Shown here: positions 44,851-52,580 of the stretch, piece by piece | Position numbering within the stretch: the stretch's first letter is position 1 | Layout of the letters: every line of letters starts with the position of its first letter | Assembly (NCBI GenBank): GCA_019894975.1 | Contig: JAGXNO010000024.1 | Location: forward strand, 1 to 53,144 | Origin: Promethearchaeota archaeon | GTDB lineage: Archaea > Asgardarchaeota > Lokiarchaeia > Sigyniarchaeales > SOKP01 | DNA: 53,144 nucleotides | Direction: 5' to 3' | Notes under the pieces: model-generated | Seen by the model: the letters and a program-made list of their open reading frames with translations, nothing else | The model's database searches: none | What the model was told of the DNA's origin: nothing | Position numbers and translations under genes: made by a program

Positions 44851-46551
44851 ATGTCCGCTGATAGATTCGAAGACCCATTAAAATACTACCTGCTATACGC
44901 TGTAGATGAACAGAAATCTTGGATTTCTGAAGGAATGAAAGATCTGATTCCTCAATCTATGAGCAATGCTATTCTTCTTGCCAAAAAAGTAAATAGAGAA
45001 ATGAAAAAAGACAACGAGATAAAAACAGCATTAGGAAAAATATTCGAAAACACAAATAGTAAATATAATCTCCTGACTGAAAAATCTAAGAGTCATTTAG
45101 AAAATTTTCTTACTGACAATAATAGTATGAGTTTAGAAGTTTCACATCAACCAAAATTTTTAGGCGGAGAAAGATTTCTTTTTAACAAAATGGCATGCGG
45201 GGCAGCTTTTTCGAATGTCGATAAAAATATAATTCCAATTTTTTATGTTGCTGATTATGATAAAGTTCATTCAGAATTAATAAAAACTAAATTTTCACAA
45301 AGCGATTCACCTAATGGATTTTCAATTTCAATAAAACCGGAAATAGAGAAAGAGTTTCAAGATATGAGAATTAGAAATCTTCCACTACCATCTCTATCTT
45401 ATCTTTTAGAACAATTTCAAGAAATTAGAAAAAAATATATCAATTCAATTAATTCCTGTTTGGAAGATAATTGGCATAAAAAATTATTAGAAGAACGGTT
45501 GGAAGAAGCACTTCGGTTAATCAAAGTCGCACATATTAATGCAGAAAACTATACAGATTGGTTTATCAATATAATTGGGACAATTTCCAATATTATATTT
45601 GACCAAGGATATCTATTCATTTCGGCATCTGATTTAGATTACAAACGATTATTAACGCCATTTTATGAAAAATTATTAGAGAATCAAAGTAAGTATGTAG
45701 ATTCATATAAAGATCTAAGAACTCAATTTCTAGATAATCATATTCAACCACCTTTGAGAGAGATAAGAGATGACTTTGTTCCTTTTTTCTATGAATGTAC
45801 AAATGAACATTGTAACTGTAAAAGATCGGAATTAACCTGTCAAGATTATACATCAATGATCCATGTTAAATGTACATGTAGCAATTGTGGGGATTTAATA
45901 GATTTTAGTCTCGAAAGGGATAATCCTGATCTTTCTGAGTTTTCCTCTTCCTTTACACCCAGAGTTGAATCCCGCCAATATTTAATTTCAAAAACGCTCC
46001 AACCAGCAATACATATTGCAGGTACAGGTGAAACCAGATATTATACGATGGGAATTCCTTTGATTAAGAATTTTGATAAAAATATCTCATTACCCGTTAT
46101 ATATTTTTATAATAAAGTAACAATGAACACGTTTATTACCCGGAAGCTGGAGCAGGATTTAGTTAAATTAAATGTACCATATTTTCTGGAAAATATTAAA
46201 GGTTTGATGAAAAATCTTGGAAAATTTAACTCTATAATCAATAAACCTAAGGATTACATGCCAGATAGGGTAAAAGTAATAGAAATTTTAGCAAATTTTA
46301 AATCATATATGAAGCAACTTGAAAATATCTTAACAAAAACCCATTTAACTGATATATCTTCAGAGGATAAAAATATTATTTCAAGTTATTTAAGTAATAT
46401 GTTCGGAAAAATCTCTAAGGAAAAACACGGACAAGAAGCAGTATTTCATTGGGTGGATTTATGTTTAAAAAATGGTTTATCAGATTTCTTTAACGATTAC
46501 TTTCGAATTTACAAACCGTGGCTCCCTCCAGGAACACAAATCTTTCTGTAA
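44851..46551 (+). CDS. BshC-like cysteine-adding enzyme with zinc-finger insertion
   Basis: 566 residues, close to the ~540 of BshC. Typical BshC patterns are visible: SHQPKFLGGERFLFNKMACG (compare the QQ/QP-GLLTGP region), NIIPIFYVADYDKVHSEL (the PVFW-A-EDHD region), and SFTPRVESRQYLISKTLQP followed by HIAGTGETRYY (the SPNVLLRP and VGGPGE region). BshC joins cysteine to GlcN-malate. An insertion near 312-350 carries seven cysteines (CTNEHCNCKR, LTCQD, KCTCSNCGD), probably zinc binding and not usual in BshC. It is the last gene of the GT2-LmbE operon. Motif matching is by eye; the overall identity to bacterial BshC must be low. Confidence 0.7.
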   Translation: MSADRFEDPLKYYLLYAVDEQKSWISEGMKDLIPQSMSNAILLAKKVNREMKKDNEIKTALGKIFENTNSKYNLLTEKSKSHLENFLTDNNSMSLEVSHQPKFLGGERFLFNKMACGAAFSNVDKNIIPIFYVADYDKVHSELIKTKFSQSDSPNGFSISIKPEIEKEFQDMRIRNLPLPSLSYLLEQFQEIRKKYINSINSCLEDNWHKKLLEERLEEALRLIKVAHINAENYTDWFINIIGTISNIIFDQGYLFISASDLDYKRLLTPFYEKLLENQSKYVDSYKDLRTQFLDNHIQPPLREIRDDFVPFFYECTNEHCNCKRSELTCQDYTSMIHVKCTCSNCGDLIDFSLERDNPDLSEFSSSFTPRVESRQYLISKTLQPAIHIAGTGETRYYTMGIPLIKNFDKNISLPVIYFYNKVTMNTFITRKLEQDLVKLNVPYFLENIKGLMKNLGKFNSIINKPKDYMPDRVKVIEILANFKSYMKQLENILTKTHLTDISSEDKNIISSYLSNMFGKISKEKHGQEAVFHWVDLCLKNGLSDFFNDYFRIYKPWLPPGTQIFL

Positions 46552-46559
46552 TGTGTAGG

Positions 46560-47543
46560 TCATTTCAGTTTGAAGAACTTATTTGCATTTTCCCAATAAA
46601 TCTTCTTCAATACATCAAGAGGAAGATCCAAGCCGTTTATTTTTGTATTATTATCATTTTCAGGATCTGGAAAGGGTAACGGTATATCCCGACAGGGGGT
46701 TTCTAAAATTGCTTGGAAGGTAAAATAACGAGTCCGATAATAATCTGAAATTGGTTTGTTTCTATCTTGTACAAGATCTGTCCCAAATAGAATTCTATCT
46801 GAAAATTTAATAAAGAACTTTCTGGCTTTTTCTGGATACCTCCCAAGTTCTCGTGCCATCCATCTTGCTGAAGATGTATCAATAAAATAATTTGGATATA
46901 ACTCAAACCACCTTGCAAGGTTTTCTAAATCTTCGGGTTGACCTCCAAAATGTGCTTGTTGTACCTTTAAATCAGGAAAACTTGATAATATCTCCTCAAA
47001 ATCCTCGATATGTTCTCTTTTAGTACCGTATCGACTAACAGGTTGATACACTTTCTCGTACCAAAGATCGGGATCACTAACATGGATTAATAATATAAGT
47101 CCTAATTCTTCTATCTTCGCAAATATTGACTTAAAAAAAGGATCTGATAATCGAATTATAGGTGGATCAATTTTAAACTGTTCTTTTACAAAATCTCTCA
47201 CTCTCGGGCCAAACCAAAATTTAACAATAGGATATCCTTGTTGACAAATTTCTTCAAGTGAGTCTAACGTTAGTTTAAGGTTTGGTTTTACTTTAAAAAG
47301 CTCTCTACTTCTAAAATACTTAGCTAACACAAACTTATCAGGGAATTGTGTTTCTAATTCGTCATAACCATTTCCCCACACGATACCAACTGATTTTTTG
47401 ATGTTAAACTCTTCTCTGAACTTAACCAAATTATGGATGCCGTTTATACTCCCTAAATGAACATGGGCATCAAATTTTGGACCAAAATATTTAGATTTAA
47501 CGGGGGTATCATCATCAACGTACTCTGAAATATATTTTTGCAC
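46560..47543 (-). CDS. Amidohydrolase family 2 (TIM-barrel metal-dependent hydrolase)
   Basis: 327 residues with the amidohydrolase_2 signature. FDAHVHLG gives the HxH metal site. Later metal and catalytic residues are in LILLIHVSDPD, QQAHFGGQPEDLEN and RILFGTDLV. The family includes decarboxylases and lactone or amide hydrolases of aromatic and sugar-like acids; the substrate is unknown here. Its stop lies eight bases from the stop of the BshC-like gene, so the two are convergent rather than co-transcribed. Upstream is a 100-base spacer after the URO-D gene. Confidence 0.88.
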   Translation of the reverse strand: MQKYISEYVDDDTPVKSKYFGPKFDAHVHLGSINGIHNLVKFREEFNIKKSVGIVWGNGYDELETQFPDKFVLAKYFRSRELFKVKPNLKLTLDSLEEICQQGYPIVKFWFGPRVRDFVKEQFKIDPPIIRLSDPFFKSIFAKIEELGLILLIHVSDPDLWYEKVYQPVSRYGTKREHIEDFEEILSSFPDLKVQQAHFGGQPEDLENLARWFELYPNYFIDTSSARWMARELGRYPEKARKFFIKFSDRILFGTDLVQDRNKPISDYYRTRYFTFQAILETPCRDIPLPFPDPENDNNTKINGLDLPLDVLKKIYWENANKFFKLK

Positions 47544-47643
47544 TTATAATTCACACTTAGCAACAGTTTTCTTTTCAAAAAACATCTATTCTTTGAATAA
47601 TTGATGCTATGAATCATAACCTAATTATTTTTTGAAAAGTTTG

Positions 47644-48618
47644 TTAGAGATTTTGAATGGTTTTTACTGCAACTTCTATCATAGGATCACTTACAAACTG
47701 AGGAATAACACATCCGGGAGCAATTATTAATCCTGAACCTTTGAAGTTTGTGTATACGGAGGATATCATAGCTTCAAGTTCTGTAGGATCGGATATATCC
47801 TTCCAGGATTCTGCATTTAATCCTCCGAGAAGCCCTCCTTTAAAAATTTGCCTCGCTTCAGAAAGATTTGGCGTTGTTTGCTGATCATGCCAATTAATCG
47901 CATCTATAGGGAGTTTTGTTGCCAATTCGTAATCAGGATTGTCACCATGGAGATGAAGGACGATAAAATTATTCTTTTTTATGGTTTTTTTTATTAGGGA
48001 TTTCATAGGATTAAATGCTAATTCTAATCTTTCTTCATTGGTTAGTCTATTATTAAAATGCTGCGTGGCTAAGAATATGCCATTAGCACCCGCGTCTATT
48101 GAAGCTTTTGTAAAATCTGTCATAGCAGTTACAATTATCTTAAAATACTCCTTAATTAGTTGAGGATTCTCTCTGTAATGTAAAATTATATTGCGATCAA
48201 TTTGGGAGGCTACCATTAAAGGAGAAAAAACAGTCATCATTGTTGGTACTTTTCCATCAATTTCTTGGTGAACAAGTTCCATTGCTTTAATTTGATTACC
48301 ATATTCTCCACACTCTACATCAATGTTCTTAATATTCTCCCAACCCTCTATTTTCTCTATTGGATATTTCACGCAAATTCTAGAACCTGATGCGGGATCA
48401 TAGCCTCCCAATTCTGCTCCAAAATCAGAAGCAAAAGCACGACCGGAGATCGAGATTTTCATGATATCGGAATCATATTTTTTTTGAAAATCCATCTGTG
48501 CCTTTAGAAGTCCATCAGGAGTTTTATCGAATTCGGGGAAATGTTTCCAAATCGCATAGGGAACTCGCTCTGTAGGTTCTGCTTTAAATGCTTTTTTAAT
48601 TAGTTCGAATTTATCCAT
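47644..48618 (-). CDS. Uroporphyrinogen decarboxylase-family protein (possible methyltransferase)
   Basis: 324 residues with the URO-D fold: EPTERVPYAIWKHFPEFDKT at the N-terminus, then DIMKISISGRAFASDFGAEL, GANGIFLATQHF, FIVLHLHGDNPDYE and GLLGGLNAESW. In archaea this superfamily also includes MtaA/MtbA-type corrinoid methyltransferases. Those have an HxC zinc site near the C-terminus; here the equivalent region reads HLHGDNP and APGCVIPQF, so the zinc site is uncertain. A role in tetrapyrrole synthesis or methyl transfer remains open. It is divergent from the DinB-like gene at 48740. Confidence 0.82.
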   Translation of the reverse strand: MDKFELIKKAFKAEPTERVPYAIWKHFPEFDKTPDGLLKAQMDFQKKYDSDIMKISISGRAFASDFGAELGGYDPASGSRICVKYPIEKIEGWENIKNIDVECGEYGNQIKAMELVHQEIDGKVPTMMTVFSPLMVASQIDRNIILHYRENPQLIKEYFKIIVTAMTDFTKASIDAGANGIFLATQHFNNRLTNEERLELAFNPMKSLIKKTIKKNNFIVLHLHGDNPDYELATKLPIDAINWHDQQTTPNLSEARQIFKGGLLGGLNAESWKDISDPTELEAMISSVYTNFKGSGLIIAPGCVIPQFVSDPMIEVAVKTIQNL

Positions 48619-48739
48619 TGTATTGTACTTTTTCCTACTATTTTTAAAACTCAGAGCTTTAATATTGTAAATGATCTCAATAGAATCTTTAAAAAACTTT
48701 TCTAAAAATTTTTAAACTTAACAACCTATATTAAAAATT

Positions 48740-49201
48740 ATGCCAGAAAGTATCAAATCATTAAAATTTGTATATGATTATGCTAAAAGTTTGTTTGAAA
48801 AACGAAAAGATAACCATTTTGAAGAATCCATGAAAAATTCATTATTTGAAAAAGAAGAAACAGCCATTAAGGTGTTTGTACATGCGGTCACCTTACTAAA
48901 TTGGGCTTCGAAAAAAACAATTAATCCGGATGCGGATAATAAGGAGATTGCAATAAACCTTGACCCTGAATCCACCGCACCTTTACATGAACAATTATTA
49001 GATTTGTTTAAAGTTGCTTTTGAAGCCTATGAAGAGGCAAGGAATAAATTTAAGGAAGAAGATCTTCAAACTACATTTAAATCCCCCTTTGGGAGAGAAA
49101 TGACATATGAAGATTGGTTTGGGTTCATCATCCATCACACAATAGGTCACATATATCAAACATTTAGACTACAAGCAATATACCTAAGACACAAGGTATA
49201 A
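48740..49201 (+). CDS. DinB-like four-helix protein
   Basis: 153 residues, all helical. The last helix has FIIHHTIGHIYQTFRLQAIY, matching the conserved H-x3-H end of the DinB/YfiT superfamily, and FGREMTYEDWFGF precedes it. The first metal His is not obvious, as residues near 50 read KVFVHAVTLLNWAS. The superfamily includes thiol-S-transferases that use bacillithiol or mycothiol. A second DinB gene follows after 69 bases, and a BshC-like operon lies 2.2 kb upstream. Confidence 0.6.
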   Translation: MPESIKSLKFVYDYAKSLFEKRKDNHFEESMKNSLFEKEETAIKVFVHAVTLLNWASKKTINPDADNKEIAINLDPESTAPLHEQLLDLFKVAFEAYEEARNKFKEEDLQTTFKSPFGREMTYEDWFGFIIHHTIGHIYQTFRLQAIYLRHKV

Positions 49202-49270
49202 TCTAATTATCATTTTTAATTCTTTATTTTCTTTTAGATATTAATAGAAAAGAGTATACAATCTGAAAAT

Positions 49271-49783
49271 ATGACATTTGAAATTATTAAAAAAGCATTA
49301 AATGAGCAGTATGGTGCTGCTATCGCTATGTTGGGCCATAATTTAAAAAGTTGTCCAAAAGAATTGTGGGATGATAGAACCAGTGGACCGCCATTTTGGC
49401 ATGTAGCTTATCACGCTATGTGGTTTTTGGATTGGTACCTTTCAGATTCATATAGCACCCGTGAAATATTCCAGTCGAAATTTGGTGACAAATCATCACA
49501 TTTTGAGCAATTAACAGTAGATAATATCAAAGATATAGTTTTAGCACCTAAACAACTAATTGAATACTTATCAGAAATTAAAGAAAAAGCCAAAAATAGG
49601 TTCGACAACATTACTTCAGATGCATTAATCCAACCTTCTGTCTTTGATTGGCATGGAAATAGTGTTTTAAGTTCATTACTTTATAACCTTCGTCACGTAA
49701 TGCTCCATATAGGGGCTCTTAATTTAAGACTCCATAGAAAAGGTGTGAAATTAGACAACTGGGTTACTCACCAAAGAATTTAG
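49271..49783 (+). CDS. DinB/YfiT-family metal-dependent protein (thiol-transferase-like)
   Basis: 170 residues, a four-helix bundle. The nickel/zinc histidines of the DinB fold are visible in PPFWHVAYHAMWFLDWYL (near 45-50) and in the last conserved helix, LRHVMLHIGALNLRL (near 141-146). Members such as BstA and mycothiol-dependent maleylpyruvate isomerase use a small thiol for conjugation. It may share a transcript with the DinB-like gene upstream. The proximity to the GT2-LmbE-BshC operon suggests a thiol-dependent detoxification role, which is inference. Confidence 0.82.
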   Translation: MTFEIIKKALNEQYGAAIAMLGHNLKSCPKELWDDRTSGPPFWHVAYHAMWFLDWYLSDSYSTREIFQSKFGDKSSHFEQLTVDNIKDIVLAPKQLIEYLSEIKEKAKNRFDNITSDALIQPSVFDWHGNSVLSSLLYNLRHVMLHIGALNLRLHRKGVKLDNWVTHQRI

Positions 49784-49860
49784 TTTCAAGTAATTTGGTT
49801 TAAATAAAATAAGATAAAAAAAAAAATTAAAAAGCTTCTCGTCCCTCTAGTTAAGATTGA

Positions 49861-50070
49861 CTAGAAATATTTAATTGCTAAAAGGATGTCGTCCCGAGTT
49901 ACTTTCTTGCGCTTTGAGTGCTTGGTTAAAGTTAATGCAGTTTTTGTAAGTTTTTCAGCTGATCGACTCATCCAATCAACTAATTCATTGACTGCATCAC
50001 GTGCTACGATTACGGCTCCATTGTGTTTCATTAATCTTCGAATAGGACTCCAACTAATATATTCTGACAT
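49861..50070 (-). CDS. Archaeal histone
   Basis: 69 residues forming one histone fold. Helix 1 region: WSPIRRLMKHNGAVIVARDA; helix 2: AVNELVDWMSRSAEKLTKTA; then the strand and helix 3: KRKKVTRDDILLAIKYF. The paired R/K-T-x-x-D of the third helix (VTRDD) is the usual histone contact. There are no N- or C-terminal tails, unlike some Asgard histones. It should form DNA-wrapping dimers and longer stacks. A strong GGAGG site eight bases before the ATG and a TATA box at 50134-50143 suggest high expression. Confidence 0.93.
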   Translation of the reverse strand: MSEYISWSPIRRLMKHNGAVIVARDAVNELVDWMSRSAEKLTKTALTLTKHSKRKKVTRDDILLAIKYF

Positions 50071-50133
50071 AATTTTTCCTCCACATTTTAATTAATTTGG
50101 TTAATCTCCTTAAAGATAAACCAATAGAATTCT

Positions 50134-50143
50134 TTTTATAAAT
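50134..50143 (-). promoter_or_regulatory. TATA box of the histone gene
   Basis: On the minus strand TTTATAAAAA lies 64 bases before the ATG, preceded by an A-rich BRE-like stretch. With transcription starting ~25 bases downstream it would give a leader of about 40 bases containing the GGAGG ribosome site at 50079-50083. Confidence 0.45.
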
Positions 50144-50664
50144 TTTATTTTTAAAGAGTTTGTTATATATTGAAAGATCTTTTATCTATTTAAAGATTTA
50201 GATGCAATCTTAGTTTAATTCAGAAAAAAATAATAAAAGTTAAACGACAAAATTCAGAATTAGGAATATGATCAATCTCGTGTAAGTTTAGGATTTTTCA
50301 TGGAAAGTCAGCATTCGTTAAAAATTAATTGAGTTTTCCTAATTTAAAGATAATTTTTCTTCACATTAGATTATTACGATAATATATTTAAAGAAATAAA
50401 AAATTTGATTAAAAAGTGAGATGCTAGATATATAATTTTTATTACATATAAGAGTTGATGATTTTTTATAAATGGGGTATAACCATGTTAATTGGAAGAA
50501 AGTATCAATAGTTATGATCTAACTGGTTCATAAAATGGAAGATTTCACTACCTATTGACAGTGTTTTATCATATATCTGATTTTTTTTCTTTAAATTCAT
50601 AGAAATTTTTAAATAGTTCAAAGTAGATTATTAAATCACACAATTAAATTTCGAATCCAATAAT
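50144..50664. other. Intergenic region without recognisable gene
   Basis: The gap between the histone and the secreted-protein gene is 594 bases (50071-50664), the longest in the window. Reading both strands I see no frame with coding character, no tRNA-like arms and no repeat beyond a short CACT/AGTG pair near 50548-50565. It is AT-rich with scattered TATA-like words. A small RNA cannot be excluded. Confidence 0.4.
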
Positions 50665-51402
50665 ATGAAATGCAAAAAAAAATTAGTAATTGTTTTTTTA
50701 ATACTAACGAGTTTGATCTTACCAATTACTCAATCGATTTTGACTAATGCCAAACTACAACCTGCTAATGGCGACGTAGAATGGGGTGTTAGAGAAGGTA
50801 GAACATATACTTGGATTGTTAAACAAACTAATGAAAGTTTAGGATTCCTCCCAGTGAGCTCTGAATTTGCAATTAATGTGACTTCTATAACAGCGTTAGG
50901 AGGAGGAACTGTTACCGAATTAAATGCTACAATTACGGTATATAACAGCTTAACTGAATTGACAACCACTCTTTTAGACAACGCAACATTTATTTATTTC
51001 GATTCTGCAACAAACACTACAACGCTTTATACTCAGGTTGATGATCACCCTTTATTTATACCTCCCGATTATAAATATCATTTTGCGGAAGGTTTAATGG
51101 GATTTTATGGGAGCTTCTTTTTTACTAAGGGATATTTATCTATAGAAAATATTTTTACTTTCTATGGTTATAAAACTTCCAATGATTTAGTATATATGTG
51201 GACATTTAATCAAAATGGTATTACAGATAATTTTATTTCTGTTGGCTTACATGATGATCCTGATGATCCTTCGGATTTTCAGTACTGGCTCGTTTTGAAA
51301 TCTGGATCTGATTCAATACCATTTGGGAATTTCTTCATGGTATTTATCGGATTTGCTATAATATCTCTCATCTTTATCAGTAAAAAGAAATTAAAGAACT
51401 AA
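50665..51402 (+). CDS. Secreted/membrane-anchored protein of unknown function
   Basis: 245 residues. An N-terminal signal peptide (KKLVIVFLILTSLILPITQS) and one C-terminal membrane helix (FFMVFIGFAIISLIFI) followed by KKKLKN define a type I surface anchor. The external part is rich in Thr, Asn and Tyr, with several NxT/S sequons and a beta-strand-like pattern (WGVREGRTYTWIVKQTNESL). Proteins of this type, with a GxxYTW motif near the start, seem common in Asgard archaea, but I know no function. Confidence 0.65.
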   Translation: MKCKKKLVIVFLILTSLILPITQSILTNAKLQPANGDVEWGVREGRTYTWIVKQTNESLGFLPVSSEFAINVTSITALGGGTVTELNATITVYNSLTELTTTLLDNATFIYFDSATNTTTLYTQVDDHPLFIPPDYKYHFAEGLMGFYGSFFFTKGYLSIENIFTFYGYKTSNDLVYMWTFNQNGITDNFISVGLHDDPDDPSDFQYWLVLKSGSDSIPFGNFFMVFIGFAIISLIFISKKKLKN

Positions 51403-51410
51403 GAATTATA

Positions 51411-51426
51411 TTTTTTTTTATTTTTT
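51411..51426 (+). terminator. Oligo-T terminator after the secreted-protein gene
   Basis: A run of T interrupted by one A begins nine bases after the stop codon and fits an archaeal T-tract terminator. The convergent zinc-ribbon gene ends 25 bases further on. Confidence 0.45.
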
Positions 51427-51450
51427 GTATTTAGGTTTATGTTTCAGTAT

Positions 51451-52440
51451 TTACCATACAATTTGCTCATAATTACACTTTCTACATGTGACTTCTTCTC
51501 CTCTTTTAGGGAAAAAAGGAAGAACAGCTCCACAATATTTACATTCTAAATCATAAATCTGATCTAGAGATGTAACTAATTCACTTATTAAAATTTGCTC
51601 TTTAAACTCATTAGAAAACAAAGTTAAGAATGAGATGAGAACATGATGATTCTTAGAGGAACCGATTATTTCAACTTTATCTGATACTATTTGTCCAACG
51701 ACTAAGACGTCGTCTCTCGATTCTAAATCAGATCCGAAAAACCAGAGAATCTTTTTATCAGCATCCTTTGCGATTAATTGGAGATTGTTCCTTAAGAATA
51801 CTTGTTCTAAAATATTGAAATAGAATCCGGGGTCTCCCTTACTCAAAATTCCAACTCCAAGGCTAATAATTGCTCTTTTCATCCCAGGGATTTGAGAAAA
51901 CTCCCTGATATAGGAACTGGGGATTATTTTTGGATTAATGGTTATTTTGTCGAGAATAATACTTACAGGATCTGAATCTATAACTCTAACATAATCTTTA
52001 TTGTTCACATAAGAGACAATAGTTCTTATTTCTCCCTCATTACCTAATGATAGAGGAGCAAAATGGAGATTTATTTTTTTTGAACTTCTTTCATTCAATT
52101 CATCAAATTCAATATTAACTTTTGACATCCCCTCTTCCTCAAAAGATTCAGGGAGGTATAAAGTCGGAGGATAACTTCTTATTATAGTAAAAAACAGTGG
52201 AAAGCTAATTTTTACTTTTACCTCCGAAATTGGAGCTAAGCTTTCATTTGATAATTGAAGGGAAAGAACATAATGCCCCCCATAAGGTCTAAAATCGTTT
52301 AAAAGTTTTATTTTATCCTCTTGGTCGATTGTCTCAAATGTAAATTTATCAGACTTTTTAATTTTAGCTGCTTCTTTATTTTTAAAAAGAACAAGATCTT
52401 GGGGGGAATTCGATTCCGATTTTTGTTTTTTTCCAGGCAT
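51451..52440 (-). CDS. Zinc-ribbon protein with possible adaptin-ear-like beta-sandwich
   Basis: 329 residues from ATG 52440; an upstream in-frame start at 52515 adds 25 hydrophobic residues that lie over the likely promoter. After a Lys/Ser-rich start, residues about 45-175 form a beta sandwich (YVLSLQLSNESLAPISEVKV, KINLHFAPLSLGNEGEI) that resembles the Ig-like half of adaptin and coatomer appendages. Residues about 180-300 are a mixed alpha/beta unit (RAIISLGVGILSKGDPGFYF), where a platform domain would sit. The chain ends with a zinc ribbon (CKYCGAV, 13 residues, CRKC). The ear comparison is fold-level guesswork from pattern. Confidence 0.5.
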   Translation of the reverse strand: MPGKKQKSESNSPQDLVLFKNKEAAKIKKSDKFTFETIDQEDKIKLLNDFRPYGGHYVLSLQLSNESLAPISEVKVKISFPLFFTIIRSYPPTLYLPESFEEEGMSKVNIEFDELNERSSKKINLHFAPLSLGNEGEIRTIVSYVNNKDYVRVIDSDPVSIILDKITINPKIIPSSYIREFSQIPGMKRAIISLGVGILSKGDPGFYFNILEQVFLRNNLQLIAKDADKKILWFFGSDLESRDDVLVVGQIVSDKVEIIGSSKNHHVLISFLTLFSNEFKEQILISELVTSLDQIYDLECKYCGAVLPFFPKRGEEVTCRKCNYEQIVW

Positions 52441-52580
52441 TTTGATTGAAGAAAAATTATGTCTGTTACTTACGCAATTGAATTTCAATATTTTTGATAA
52501 ATAATAATACACCAAATTGATTTATATTTTTTAATATTAATTTTTTTACTACAAATACTTATTTATACTTGAATGTAGTG

